This document shows, piece after piece, positions 1-5,939 of a stretch of 7,029 bases of DNA. The stretch covers positions 1 to 7,029 of the forward strand of contig JAJDBI010000113.1 in the NCBI GenBank assembly GCA_029261435.1. Direction: 5' to 3'. The position numbers and the translations under genes were made by a program. This DNA comes from Nitrospinaceae bacterium (GTDB lineage Bacteria; Nitrospinota; Nitrospinia; Nitrospinales; VA-1). The notes beneath the pieces are model-generated. The model saw only the letters and a list, made by a program, of their open reading frames with translations, ran no database searches and was not told the DNA's origin. Each line of letters opens with the position of its first letter. Positions within the stretch are counted from its first letter, which is position 1.

Positions 1-1
1 G

Positions 2-2350
2 ATTGAGGAGGTGGCTCATGGTTTCATAGAAGTCGCCAATGAAAATATGGCTCGGGCCATTCACGAAATCACCGGTTCGCGGGGCCACGATGCTCGCGAT
101 CATATCCTGTCCTGCTTCGGCGGGGCTGGAGGCCAGCACGCCTGCGCCATCGCGCGGACTCTGGGTATCTCCAGAATTTTCATCAGCAGGTTCGCGGGAG
201 TGCTCTCGGCTTATGGAATGGGACTGGCCGATGTTGTGGTGGATAAAGAAGAACCTGTAAATGATGAAAACCCAGCCAGTCTGGAGTCCAGACTAGAAAC
301 TCTGGCAGACAAAGCAGTTGCGGAACTAAAGCAAAAGGGAGATTTTTCTATTGAGGTGCAACGCTTCCTGAATATGCGTTATGAGGGTTCTGATACGACC
401 TTGATGGTGCGCGAGTCAAAGGAGGAAAGCTATTCCGATTCATTCAGCAACATGCACCTGCAGGAGTTTGGCTTCAACCCACCAAATCGAAAAATACGGG
501 TGGAGGCGATCCGGGTGCGGGCCGAGGGGAAATCCCCATTGCCCATACAAGTACCTCTGACGGAAACCAATGCTAACCCAAACCTTCTTACCCACAAGCG
601 CTGCTATTTTTCCGATGACTGGCAGGAGACCCCCGTCTACGACTTGGAGTCTCTGGTAGCAGGACAGGTGGTGGAAGGCCCGGTGATCCTCATTCAGGAC
701 ACTTCAACCATTCTGGTAGAGCCCAGTTGTAAAGCTACACTTACCGATTACGGCGATGTCGAAATAGAATTGCAATCGCTCCCCGCCAGATCCATTGGGT
801 CTGAACTGGATGCGGTGCAGTTGTCGTTGTTCGGTTCCCGGTTCATGTCTATCGCAGAACAAATGGGGCGTGTTCTGCAACGCACCGCCGTTTCTACCAA
901 TATAAAAGAACGGTTGGATTTTTCCTGTGCCATATTCGGGCCGCAGGGAGACCTTGTTGCCAATGCTCCGCATCAGCCTGTGCATCTCGGTTCGATGGGC
1001 GAAGCGGTTCGACATCAGATCAAGTTGAATCCTCAACCGATTTCTGAAGAGGAGGTCTGGGTCAGCAACCATCCCGCAACCGGGGGCAGTCATCTGCCGG
1101 ATATCACTGTCATAACTCCAGTTGTGCAGGAAGGAAAGCCAATTTTTTTCGTTGCCAGTCGGGGGCATCACGCTGATATAGGCGGAACCACACCCGGCTC
1201 TATGCCACCGTTCTCGAAATCTCTCGAAGAAGAGGGGGCTTTCATTAAAAGTTACAAGCTGGTGGAAAACGGTGAATTTCAAGAAGCGGGAATCACAAAA
1301 ATACTGACCGATGCAGGAACCCGCGCCCTGGAAGATAATCTGTCGGATCTGAAAGCCCAAATCGCTGCCAACCGCAAAGGTCTCACCCTCCTTAACGAAC
1401 TGGTTGAGACTCATTCGCTAAAAGTGGTACAGGCCTATATGAAACATCTGTGCGACAACGCCGGATTATCCGTGCGCAACCTGTTAAAAAAATTCGCCGG
1501 GGAAAAATCCGTGCGCCTGCAGGCGGAAGATTTCATGGATGAAGGCAGCCGTATCAAGCTGGAGGTCAGTATTGATTCCAAAACCGGATCGGCGAAATTT
1601 GATTTCACCGGCACTTCTGCAGAATTGCCGAACAATCTGAACACGCCTCGGTCCGTGACACTGTCTGCCATTCTCTATTGCCTGCGTTGTCTGATCGATA
1701 ACGACATTCCACTCAACCAGGGTTGTCTGGAACCCATCGAAGTGGTGATTCCACCCGATTCCCTGCTGGCTCCTTCCGATAAGGCGGCGGTGGCGGCGGG
1801 CAATGTACTGACCTCGCAACGTATCACCGATGTTATTTTCAAAGCCTTCAATGCGTGTGCGGCGTCACAGGGATGTATGAACAACCTCACTTTCGGCAAC
1901 GAACAGTTCGCTTATTACGAAACCATCGCCGGGGGCGCGGGAGCAGGACCCGACTGGCACGGCCAGTCCGCCGTGCACACGCATATGACCAATACCCGCA
2001 TCACCGATCCTGAAATTCTGGAACAACGTGCGCCCGTCCTTCTGCGTGAGTTTTCCATTCGCAAAGGTTCGGGAGGGAAAGGAAAATTCAACGGCGGTGA
2101 CGGAGTGATCCGCGAACTGGAATTTCTCATTCCTCTGAAAGTGGCCATCCTTTCAGAGCGCAGGGTTCATGCTCCATATGGGTTGAACGGCGGCGCACCG
2201 GGAGAAAAGGGCAGGAATATTTTAATTAAAAAAGATGGCTCCATCCAGGATGTAGGAGGTAAATGCCAGCTCGATATCCAACCGGGAGACCGACTCCGCA
2301 TCCTTACCCCCGGTGGAGGTGGCTCCGGCGAGGCCGCCGGGCGCAACTAG
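2..2350 (+). CDS. 5-oxoprolinase / hydantoinase-type protein, HyuA-HyuB fusion (5' end cut by the window edge)
   Basis: Family role: ATP-dependent ring opening of 5-oxoproline to glutamate, or of a related cyclic amide such as a hydantoin, in the cytoplasm. The frame is open to the window edge, so the GTG at 11 is only an internal codon and the N-terminal ATP-binding part lies outside. Numbering from that GTG, residues 1-260 are the C-terminal part of the HyuA half, with the glycine-rich segment CFGGAGGQHACAIA at 35-48. Residues about 267-779 are a complete HyuB half, starting near DAVQLSLFGSRF and carrying SNHPATGGSHLPDIT (352-366), SRGHHADIGGTTPGSMPP (383-400) and a C-terminal GDRLRILTPGGGG segment. 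Both halves lie in one uninterrupted frame, as in fused OplAH proteins of about 1,200-1,300 residues, so roughly 450-500 residues are missing. The fused form favours 5-oxoprolinase over a two-subunit hydantoinase, but the substrate cannot be fixed from sequence alone. A terminator-like hairpin follows the TAG. Confidence 0.93.
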   Translation: MEEVAHGFIEVANENMARAIHEITGSRGHDARDHILSCFGGAGGQHACAIARTLGISRIFISRFAGVLSAYGMGLADVVVDKEEPVNDENPASLESRLETLADKAVAELKQKGDFSIEVQRFLNMRYEGSDTTLMVRESKEESYSDSFSNMHLQEFGFNPPNRKIRVEAIRVRAEGKSPLPIQVPLTETNANPNLLTHKRCYFSDDWQETPVYDLESLVAGQVVEGPVILIQDTSTILVEPSCKATLTDYGDVEIELQSLPARSIGSELDAVQLSLFGSRFMSIAEQMGRVLQRTAVSTNIKERLDFSCAIFGPQGDLVANAPHQPVHLGSMGEAVRHQIKLNPQPISEEEVWVSNHPATGGSHLPDITVITPVVQEGKPIFFVASRGHHADIGGTTPGSMPPFSKSLEEEGAFIKSYKLVENGEFQEAGITKILTDAGTRALEDNLSDLKAQIAANRKGLTLLNELVETHSLKVVQAYMKHLCDNAGLSVRNLLKKFAGEKSVRLQAEDFMDEGSRIKLEVSIDSKTGSAKFDFTGTSAELPNNLNTPRSVTLSAILYCLRCLIDNDIPLNQGCLEPIEVVIPPDSLLAPSDKAAVAAGNVLTSQRITDVIFKAFNACAASQGCMNNLTFGNEQFAYYETIAGGAGAGPDWHGQSAVHTHMTNTRITDPEILEQRAPVLLREFSIRKGSGGKGKFNGGDGVIRELEFLIPLKVAILSERRVHAPYGLNGGAPGEKGRNILIKKDGSIQDVGGKCQLDIQPGDRLRILTPGGGGSGEAAGRN

Positions 2351-2388
2351 CAATAGCTTTGTTTGGCGAACCAAAGGTTGTCTCGGCT
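2350..2388 (+). repeat. Dispersed intergenic repeat, copy 1
   Basis: GCAATAGCT (2350-2358) and TTGTCTCGGCT (2378-2388) recur in the same order and orientation at 6956-6964 and 6983-6993, start to start 28 nt here and 27 nt there. The part between them differs in sequence but in both copies contains an inverted repeat, here TTTGG-CGAA-CCAAA (2362-2375). This copy begins on the last base of the oxoprolinase stop codon. It looks like a small interspersed or REP-like intergenic element. Two copies in 7 kb support a family but do not prove one. Confidence 0.5.
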
Positions 2389-2403
2389 CAATAAGAACGA
2401 AGG

Positions 2404-2429
2404 GGGGGTATTCAACTACCCTCATTTTT
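2404..2429 (+). terminator. Rho-independent terminator after the oxoprolinase gene
   Basis: GGGGGTA pairs with TACCCTC around the loop TTCAAC, giving a 7-bp stem with one G-T wobble, followed at once by ATTTTT. It lies about 54 nt after the oxoprolinase stop, in a convergent junction. The reverse strand reads a C-rich stem followed by a loosely T-rich stretch, so it may also work weakly for the dehydrogenase gene. Confidence 0.6.
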
Positions 2430-2431
2430 CA

Positions 2432-2455
2432 GATCCTTCGACAGGCTCAGGATGA
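2432..2455. repeat. CCTTCGACAGGCTCAGG-type intergenic repeat
   Basis: This stretch carries CCTTCGACAGGCTCAGGATG, with ATCCT and AGGAT as short inverted ends. From memory, near-identical short sequences are scattered in high copy through intergenic DNA of several bacterial phyla; I cannot confirm this here. It abuts the stop codon of the convergent dehydrogenase gene. It sits in the DNA between two 3' ends, a usual place for such elements. Confidence 0.45.
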
Positions 2456-3472
2456 CTATTCAATGTTTATCACCACTTTATTTTCTTTGCTTGCTGATTT
2501 CAAAGCTTGCTGAGTGTCGTTCAACGACCGGGTTGAGGTGATGAGATTTTTCAATTTATCGTGATGGGTTTTTAATATCTCCAGTGCCGGTTCAAACGGG
2601 CCGCAACGCGATCCTTGCAGGTTCACTTCATCGACCACCAGTTTTGTCATGTCGAGTCCGCTGGCGGGCAGGCCGCAGGTGGTTTTGCAGCACACTGTTC
2701 CACGTGGACGTACCAGTTTCAATGCCTGAGTGATGCCATCGGGGTTGCCGGTGGTGTCCACCACCAGATCGGCACCCAGTCCTTCGGTATTTTTCTTTAT
2801 TAATACTTCCGCTTCGTCTGGTGAGCAGGCCCATGTTGCGCCAAAGTCCAAAGCTCTATCCTGTTTGGCTTTGTTTCTCGATACAGCGAGGACCTTCACG
2901 CCCATGAGTACTGCCACGAACACTACGAGAATACCGAGTCTGCCGGGACCAAGAACAACAATTGTTTCTTCCCCGGTTATTGGTGACATATTGAACGTTT
3001 GCAGCGCGGCAGCGAGAGGTTCGGCGAGTGTTGCCGTTAAGGGATCTACACAGTCAGGAATCTCGTGCAGAGTTCCGGCTGCAACCGCTACTTCTTCGGC
3101 GAAGGCTCCGGGGTGTTGAATGATTCCTGTCACGGTTCTTTCGAGACAATGCGAGGGCAATCCTTTTCTACAGGCAGAGCAGAGTGGCTGGCGGTTATAG
3201 GCAATACAGGTGTTGTTGATTTCGGCGGTGACGGTTTTGCCGGTCCACTGTGTGTTCACTCTATCGCCAACTTGTTTGACGGTACCGGTGAATTCGTGCC
3301 CACAGACATGCGGCAGAGGAACCGGATAGTCTCCATGAAACAGAGCCAGGTCGGTGCCGCAGATTCCGGCATGTTTCACTTGAATGATCACTTCACCGAG
3401 CCCGGCCCTCAATGAAGGACTGTCTTGAATCTGAATTTTTCCGGGTTCTGTCAGTTGTGCAATGCGAGGCAT
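2456..3472 (-). CDS. Zinc-dependent medium-chain alcohol dehydrogenase-like protein (MDR superfamily)
   Basis: NAD(P)-dependent oxidation of an alcohol or reduction of a carbonyl is expected; the substrate is unknown. The 338 residues cover a full MDR protein. The GroES-like catalytic domain has HAGICGTD (34-41, catalytic-zinc Cys38), GHEF (58-61, His59) and AEP (150-152, Glu151). The structural-zinc lobe has Cys89, 98, 101 and 109. The Rossmann fold starts with VVLGPGRLG (172-180). The second strand ends in SRNK (198-201) with no acidic residue, which leans towards NADP(H) over NAD(H); that is inference. The C-terminal VDEVNLQGSRCGPFEPAL (280-297) closely resembles the uncharacterised 'MDR_like' branch as I remember it (cd08242). 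The first structural cysteine is separated from the second by eight residues instead of the usual two. Start: ATG at 3472, with no clear Shine-Dalgarno upstream. It may be the last gene of a minus-strand unit with the YkgJ-family gene 80 nt upstream, or have its own promoter. Confidence 0.92.
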   Translation of the reverse strand: MPRIAQLTEPGKIQIQDSPSLRAGLGEVIIQVKHAGICGTDLALFHGDYPVPLPHVCGHEFTGTVKQVGDRVNTQWTGKTVTAEINNTCIAYNRQPLCSACRKGLPSHCLERTVTGIIQHPGAFAEEVAVAAGTLHEIPDCVDPLTATLAEPLAAALQTFNMSPITGEETIVVLGPGRLGILVVFVAVLMGVKVLAVSRNKAKQDRALDFGATWACSPDEAEVLIKKNTEGLGADLVVDTTGNPDGITQALKLVRPRGTVCCKTTCGLPASGLDMTKLVVDEVNLQGSRCGPFEPALEILKTHHDKLKNLITSTRSLNDTQQALKSASKENKVVINIE

Positions 3473-3522
3473 GTTTTGGTGATATTAGAGTATTGCGCTT
3501 GAGTGCTCAGTTTGCTTTATGG

Positions 3523-3543
3523 GTAATGCAGTACTGCCATTAC
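3523..3543 (-). promoter_or_regulatory. Inverted repeat between the YkgJ-family and dehydrogenase genes
   Basis: GTAATG and CATTAC enclose the perfect palindrome GCAGTACTGC (3527-3536, sharing a base with the left arm), giving about 9 bp of pairing with a single bulged C. It lies just after the stop of the YkgJ-family gene in the 80-nt gap before the dehydrogenase. No T-tract follows on the minus strand, so it is not a standard intrinsic terminator. It could be an operator, an RNA processing or stability hairpin, or a factor-dependent terminator. Confidence 0.35.
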
Positions 3544-3552
3544 GGTTAGTAG

Positions 3553-4266
3553 CTAGCGGTTTTTCTGTTTCCAGAGGATGAGCCAGTGTTGCAATAGTTT
3601 GATGGGTTGTGTGCCACGAAATTTTCGGCGTTTGATTTTTGGGGTCATGTCGTGTTGCAATTTTGCAATGACCGTGGCACCAACGGCTTCTTCAAGCACC
3701 ACGCCGCGTTGGGCATGCTCGAGGTTTTTCGATTCGCAGACGCCTCGAAAGGCGACTACCATGCGGCAGTCCAGAGGTCGGTCTTCGTAAACCTCGCAGG
3801 CACCCTCTTCACTGAGAAACGGGCAGGGTTGATTGGTGACCAGTCTATGCCAGTCCACCTGATCCAGGTTTTTGTTTGCTTTAAGAACCTCGTCGACTTT
3901 TTTAATGGTTCTCTGTGAACGTTCTATTACCGCATCAAGGTCAATACCGTTTTCCTCGGCATTTTTCAGGATGCCATCCCACTCCAGTTGTGTGCAGGAA
4001 ACTCCTGTGTGACAACAATGAGCGCACCCTCTATGGCATTGCAGGGGCGGCACACCTTCGTTATAAACTTTCTTGAGGTGTTTCCAGAATACTCTGAGTG
4101 GCGATACTTTTTCATCGCGGGCTTCGCCTTCTGTGGCTTCTACCAGATATTCGTAGGCTTGCTGGATCTGATGTTCAGAAAACTTGTGCTTGAGAAATCC
4201 GCCCAGTTCATCGGTATTGGTCATACCGTAGATGAACATTCCATTCCGATCGGTCTTGAGGGACAT
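3553..4266 (-). CDS. YkgJ-family cysteine cluster protein (putative Fe/Zn-chelating domain)
   Basis: The family (PF03692) is thought to bind iron or zinc, or an Fe-S cluster, through clustered cysteines; no reaction is established for this branch. Of 237 residues, the hallmark first cluster is CHRGCAHCCHTGVSC (Cys77, 81, 84, 85, 91). The second part is CPFLSEEGACEVYEDRPLDC (148-167), with the family's CPFL...C.VYE.RP..CR signature, and a further Cys177. Residues 1-70 are a helical, charged N-terminal extension. The C-terminus (208-237) is basic and hydrophobic with no clear membrane helix, so a cytoplasmic protein is likely. Start: ATG at 4266 lies 7 nt after the upstream DUF1844 stop and has no good ribosome site. 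Met10, preceded by GGAATGGA, is a possible alternative. The tight spacing implies co-transcription and translational coupling with the DUF1844 gene. Confidence 0.88.
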   Translation of the reverse strand: MSLKTDRNGMFIYGMTNTDELGGFLKHKFSEHQIQQAYEYLVEATEGEARDEKVSPLRVFWKHLKKVYNEGVPPLQCHRGCAHCCHTGVSCTQLEWDGILKNAEENGIDLDAVIERSQRTIKKVDEVLKANKNLDQVDWHRLVTNQPCPFLSEEGACEVYEDRPLDCRMVVAFRGVCESKNLEHAQRGVVLEEAVGATVIAKLQHDMTPKIKRRKFRGTQPIKLLQHWLILWKQKNR

Positions 4267-4273
4267 AGAGGGA

Positions 4274-4666
4274 TTACTTTTTTGATTTAGCTACAAACTT
4301 CATCTGCAATTCATAGATGAGTTGTTCCAGCAGTTTGGCTTCTTCTTCGGTGAGGTTGTTCTGTGTTTTCTCTCTCAACATGATAAGCATGTCAATCGTT
4401 TGCTGCACGGCGGGCAGATTGGTTTCGGTTTTTCCGGTTTCAGGGTCAGCAATGTCCCCCAGATGGTAAAATGCCGATGAAGTCAGTGACATGATAAAGG
4501 TGGAAAAGTCGATCTGGAAAGGTTGTTGCGCCTGTCCCTCAGGAGATGCCGCCTGTTGAGCTTCACTCTGGGTGTCGTGGTCTTGCGCTTCGTCCTCAGA
4601 AAGCTGTGAGGAACGGCTGTCTTTAAAAACGAATCCTTCTCCTTCTATTTCTTCTTCATCACTCAT
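4274..4666 (-). CDS. DUF1844 domain-containing protein
   Basis: A small soluble protein of unknown function, 130 residues. Residues 1-50 are acidic and rich in Gln, Ser and Glu, low in complexity and probably disordered. Residues 50-125 match the DUF1844 pattern: IDFSTFIMSLTSSAFYHLGD (52-71), then DPETG, then NLPAVQQTIDMLIMLREKTQ (83-102), NNLTEEEAKLLEQLIYEL and a basic tail. The core is predicted all-helical. The start is well supported: AAAGGTG lies four bases before the ATG. It is the middle gene of a three-gene minus-strand run, 27 nt after the membrane-protein gene and 7 nt before the YkgJ-family gene. The family assignment rests on recognising the SLTSSAFYHLGD and DML-MLREKT patterns; no function is claimed. 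Confidence 0.9.
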   Translation of the reverse strand: MSDEEEIEGEGFVFKDSRSSQLSEDEAQDHDTQSEAQQAASPEGQAQQPFQIDFSTFIMSLTSSAFYHLGDIADPETGKTETNLPAVQQTIDMLIMLREKTQNNLTEEEAKLLEQLIYELQMKFVAKSKK

Positions 4667-4670
4667 GGCG

Positions 4671-4677
4671 CACCTTT
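4671..4677 (-). promoter_or_regulatory. Ribosome binding site of the DUF1844 gene
   Basis: On the minus strand this reads AAAGGTG, four bases (CGCC) before the ATG at 4666. It is the clearest Shine-Dalgarno match in the window and fixes this start, whereas most of its neighbours have weak or no matches. Confidence 0.6.
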
Positions 4678-4693
4678 AAATTATATTGTTAGC

Positions 4694-4924
4694 TTAAGAG
4701 TCCTCATCCCCCATCAGGAGGGGAACTGCGAAACCCAATACGATCATGATCAAGCCCAGCATGAGGGCGAGATAACCCTTTCCTTCTATAAACTCCATAT
4801 AGGTTTTTCCTGCCAGCGGCCACTGCCGGACAATTCCGACCACGACAAGTATTGTACCCAGTACGAAAAGAAGCTTTTTCATCCAATTGGAACTCTGCTC
4901 ATGGGCACTCAATTCTTTTGTCAT
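4694..4924 (-). CDS. Small two-helix membrane protein, hypothetical
   Basis: I do not recognise a named family. With the ATG at 4924 the protein has 76 residues: a polar N-terminus (1-14), a first hydrophobic helix KKLLFVLGTILVVVGIV (16-32), a short loop with RQWPLAGKTYMEFIEGKG (33-50), a second helix YLALMLGLIMIVLGFAVPLL (51-70) and an acidic end MGDEDS. It is probably a hairpin inner-membrane protein. The N-terminus is uncertain. The frame stays open upstream to an ATG at 5026, but the extra 34 residues are Arg/Pro/Ser-rich and not convincing. Met15 (ATG at 4882) would give a 62-residue protein starting right at the first helix. None of these starts has a good ribosome site, though a TTG at about 4972 lies shortly after a purine-rich AGGTGGAGGT. 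It heads the minus-strand run with DUF1844 and YkgJ-family genes. Confidence 0.7.
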   Translation of the reverse strand: MTKELSAHEQSSNWMKKLLFVLGTILVVVGIVRQWPLAGKTYMEFIEGKGYLALMLGLIMIVLGFAVPLLMGDEDS

Positions 4925-5080
4925 AGGATAAGGGATTGTTCTCGTTGAATAACAGGTGGATTCGACTGGCAAAGACCTCCACCTCGGGCAGGGCATAACC
5001 CGTTTGGATGTTAGCAAAAGGCCCATTTTATGTCAAAATATTAGTCACCCGTTATAGGATCGTTCTGGTAAAATTGAATT
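4925..5080. promoter_or_regulatory. Divergent intergenic region between the membrane-protein gene and tatT
   Basis: These 156 nt must hold the start signals for both directions. They contain a 7-bp inverted repeat, AGGTGGA (4954-4960) and TCCACCT (4978-4984), around a 17-nt loop. They also contain a stretch that reads like coding sequence on the minus strand in a frame different from the membrane-protein gene. A promoter-like pair facing tatT lies at 5030-5058. I see no complete gene of normal size on either strand. Confidence 0.45.
5030..5058 (+). promoter_or_regulatory. Possible sigma-70-type promoter for tatT-tatP
   Basis: ATGTCA (5030-5035) and TATAGG (5053-5058) each match four of six consensus bases with exactly 17 nt between them. 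Transcription would start near 5065, leaving a short leader before the tatT ATG at 5081. Matches of this quality arise easily by chance in AT-rich DNA. Confidence 0.25.
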
Positions 5081-5935
5081 ATGAAATCTTATGCTTTGTT
5101 TTTCGGTTTGATGTTGACCGGGTGCTCTACCAGTCAAATGGCAGTTCAGGCTGCCTTGCCACTTGTAGAAAGCCAGGTTCTGTCCATGCAGGAGGAAAGA
5201 GACCCGGAACTCGCCGAACAAGCCATACCGGCCAATTTGAAAATCCTTGAAGGACTCCTCAAGCAGGACCCCGATAATACCTGGATACTGGAAAACCTTG
5301 CCGAAGGTTTTTGCGGCTACGCCTTCAGCTTTCTGGAAGATGCAGAACCTGAACGAGCCTCCGCTCTATATGAAAGGGGTAAGGATTATGCATTGCGTGC
5401 GACTATTATCAGGACGGGCCGGGAAAAATGGCAGGACCTTTCTTTAGATGAGTGGTCCGGTGCCCTTAATGAAGTGCAGACCTCACATCAGCCAGCTTTA
5501 TACTGGATGGGCCATTGCTGGGGAAGTTGGTTGATGCAGAATCTGGACTCGGTGGAGGCATTTGCCGATATTCCTCGTTTAGAAAAACTGATGAATAAGG
5601 TTCATGACTTGAATCCGTCGTTCCATTACGCTGGTCCGCATTTGTTTCTGGGTGCTTTTTATGGTGGGCGAAGTAAAATGCTCGGTGGCAACCCGGAAAA
5701 ATCTCGTCATCATTTTGAAAAGGCGTTAGAGTTAACCGAAAATAAATATTTGTTGGCGCATTTGTTTTTTGCCAGAACTTATGCTGTGCAGAATCAGGAC
5801 AGGGAGTTATTTAAGTCGCAGTTGCAAGCAGTTTTACAGGCTCCGACCGATCTTTTGCCAGAACAACGTCTTGCCAATCAAGTGGCCCGCAAAAAGGCCG
5901 CTAAACTTTTAGAGCAAATTGATGAGCTATTTTAA
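5081..5935 (+). CDS. tatT: TatT-family TPR lipoprotein of a TPAT (TRAP-associated) system
   Basis: The 284 residues start with a lipoprotein signal: MKSY, a hydrophobic stretch, then LTGC with the lipidated Cys15, so the mature protein is anchored to a membrane facing the periplasm. The rest is helical with TPR-like repeats. Examples are IPANLKILEGLLKQDPDNTW (49-68), the segment at 89-110 with ERASALYERGKDYALRA, and the C-terminal NPEKSRHHFEKALELTENKY (204-223) followed by an AHLFFARTYAVQNQDRELF segment (226-244). This tail is the signature I associate with TatT (Treponema pallidum Tp0956; Pfam TRAP transporter TatT component). That protein is reported to form a trimer and to work with a periplasmic solute-binding partner. 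The next gene encodes exactly such a partner and overlaps or nearly abuts this one, supporting one operon. Start: the only ATG that gives a proper lipoprotein signal; the ribosome site is weak. Confidence 0.9.
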   Translation: MKSYALFFGLMLTGCSTSQMAVQAALPLVESQVLSMQEERDPELAEQAIPANLKILEGLLKQDPDNTWILENLAEGFCGYAFSFLEDAEPERASALYERGKDYALRATIIRTGREKWQDLSLDEWSGALNEVQTSHQPALYWMGHCWGSWLMQNLDSVEAFADIPRLEKLMNKVHDLNPSFHYAGPHLFLGAFYGGRSKMLGGNPEKSRHHFEKALELTENKYLLAHLFFARTYAVQNQDRELFKSQLQAVLQAPTDLLPEQRLANQVARKKAAKLLEQIDELF

Positions 5936-5939
5936 TTTC

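Noticed and set aside
704..1414. A 236-codon open frame on the minus strand inside the oxoprolinase gene
   Set aside because: It lies wholly antisense to a strongly conserved HyuB region, its peptide is rich in Arg, Phe and Cys with no family resemblance, and it has no supporting start signal. It is a shadow of the real frame.
2730..3415. Open frames on the + strand opposite the dehydrogenase gene
   Set aside because: The minus-strand frame contains all MDR motifs in order over its whole length; the opposite frames give low-complexity Ser/Ala/Gly-rich peptides.
3988..4290. A 100-codon + strand frame with hydrophobic stretches opposite the YkgJ-family gene
   Set aside because: The minus strand carries the complete cysteine signature here. 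The apparent hydrophobicity comes from antisense reading of polar helical codons.
4680..4685. Perfect TATAAT on the minus strand just before the DUF1844 gene
   Set aside because: A start there would fall inside or past the ribosome site AAAGGTG that clearly serves this gene, and no -35 match lies at proper spacing. It is probably AT-rich spacer.
4925..5026. N-terminal extension of the small membrane protein to the ATG at 5026
   Set aside because: The added residues (Arg, Pro, Ser and Cys rich) do not look like a signal or domain, and another frame in the same stretch looks more like coding sequence.
5008..5250. An 80-codon + strand frame overlapping the start of tatT
   Set aside because: It overlaps tatT in another frame and gives a basic, low-quality peptide; the tatT frame has the lipobox and conserved repeats.
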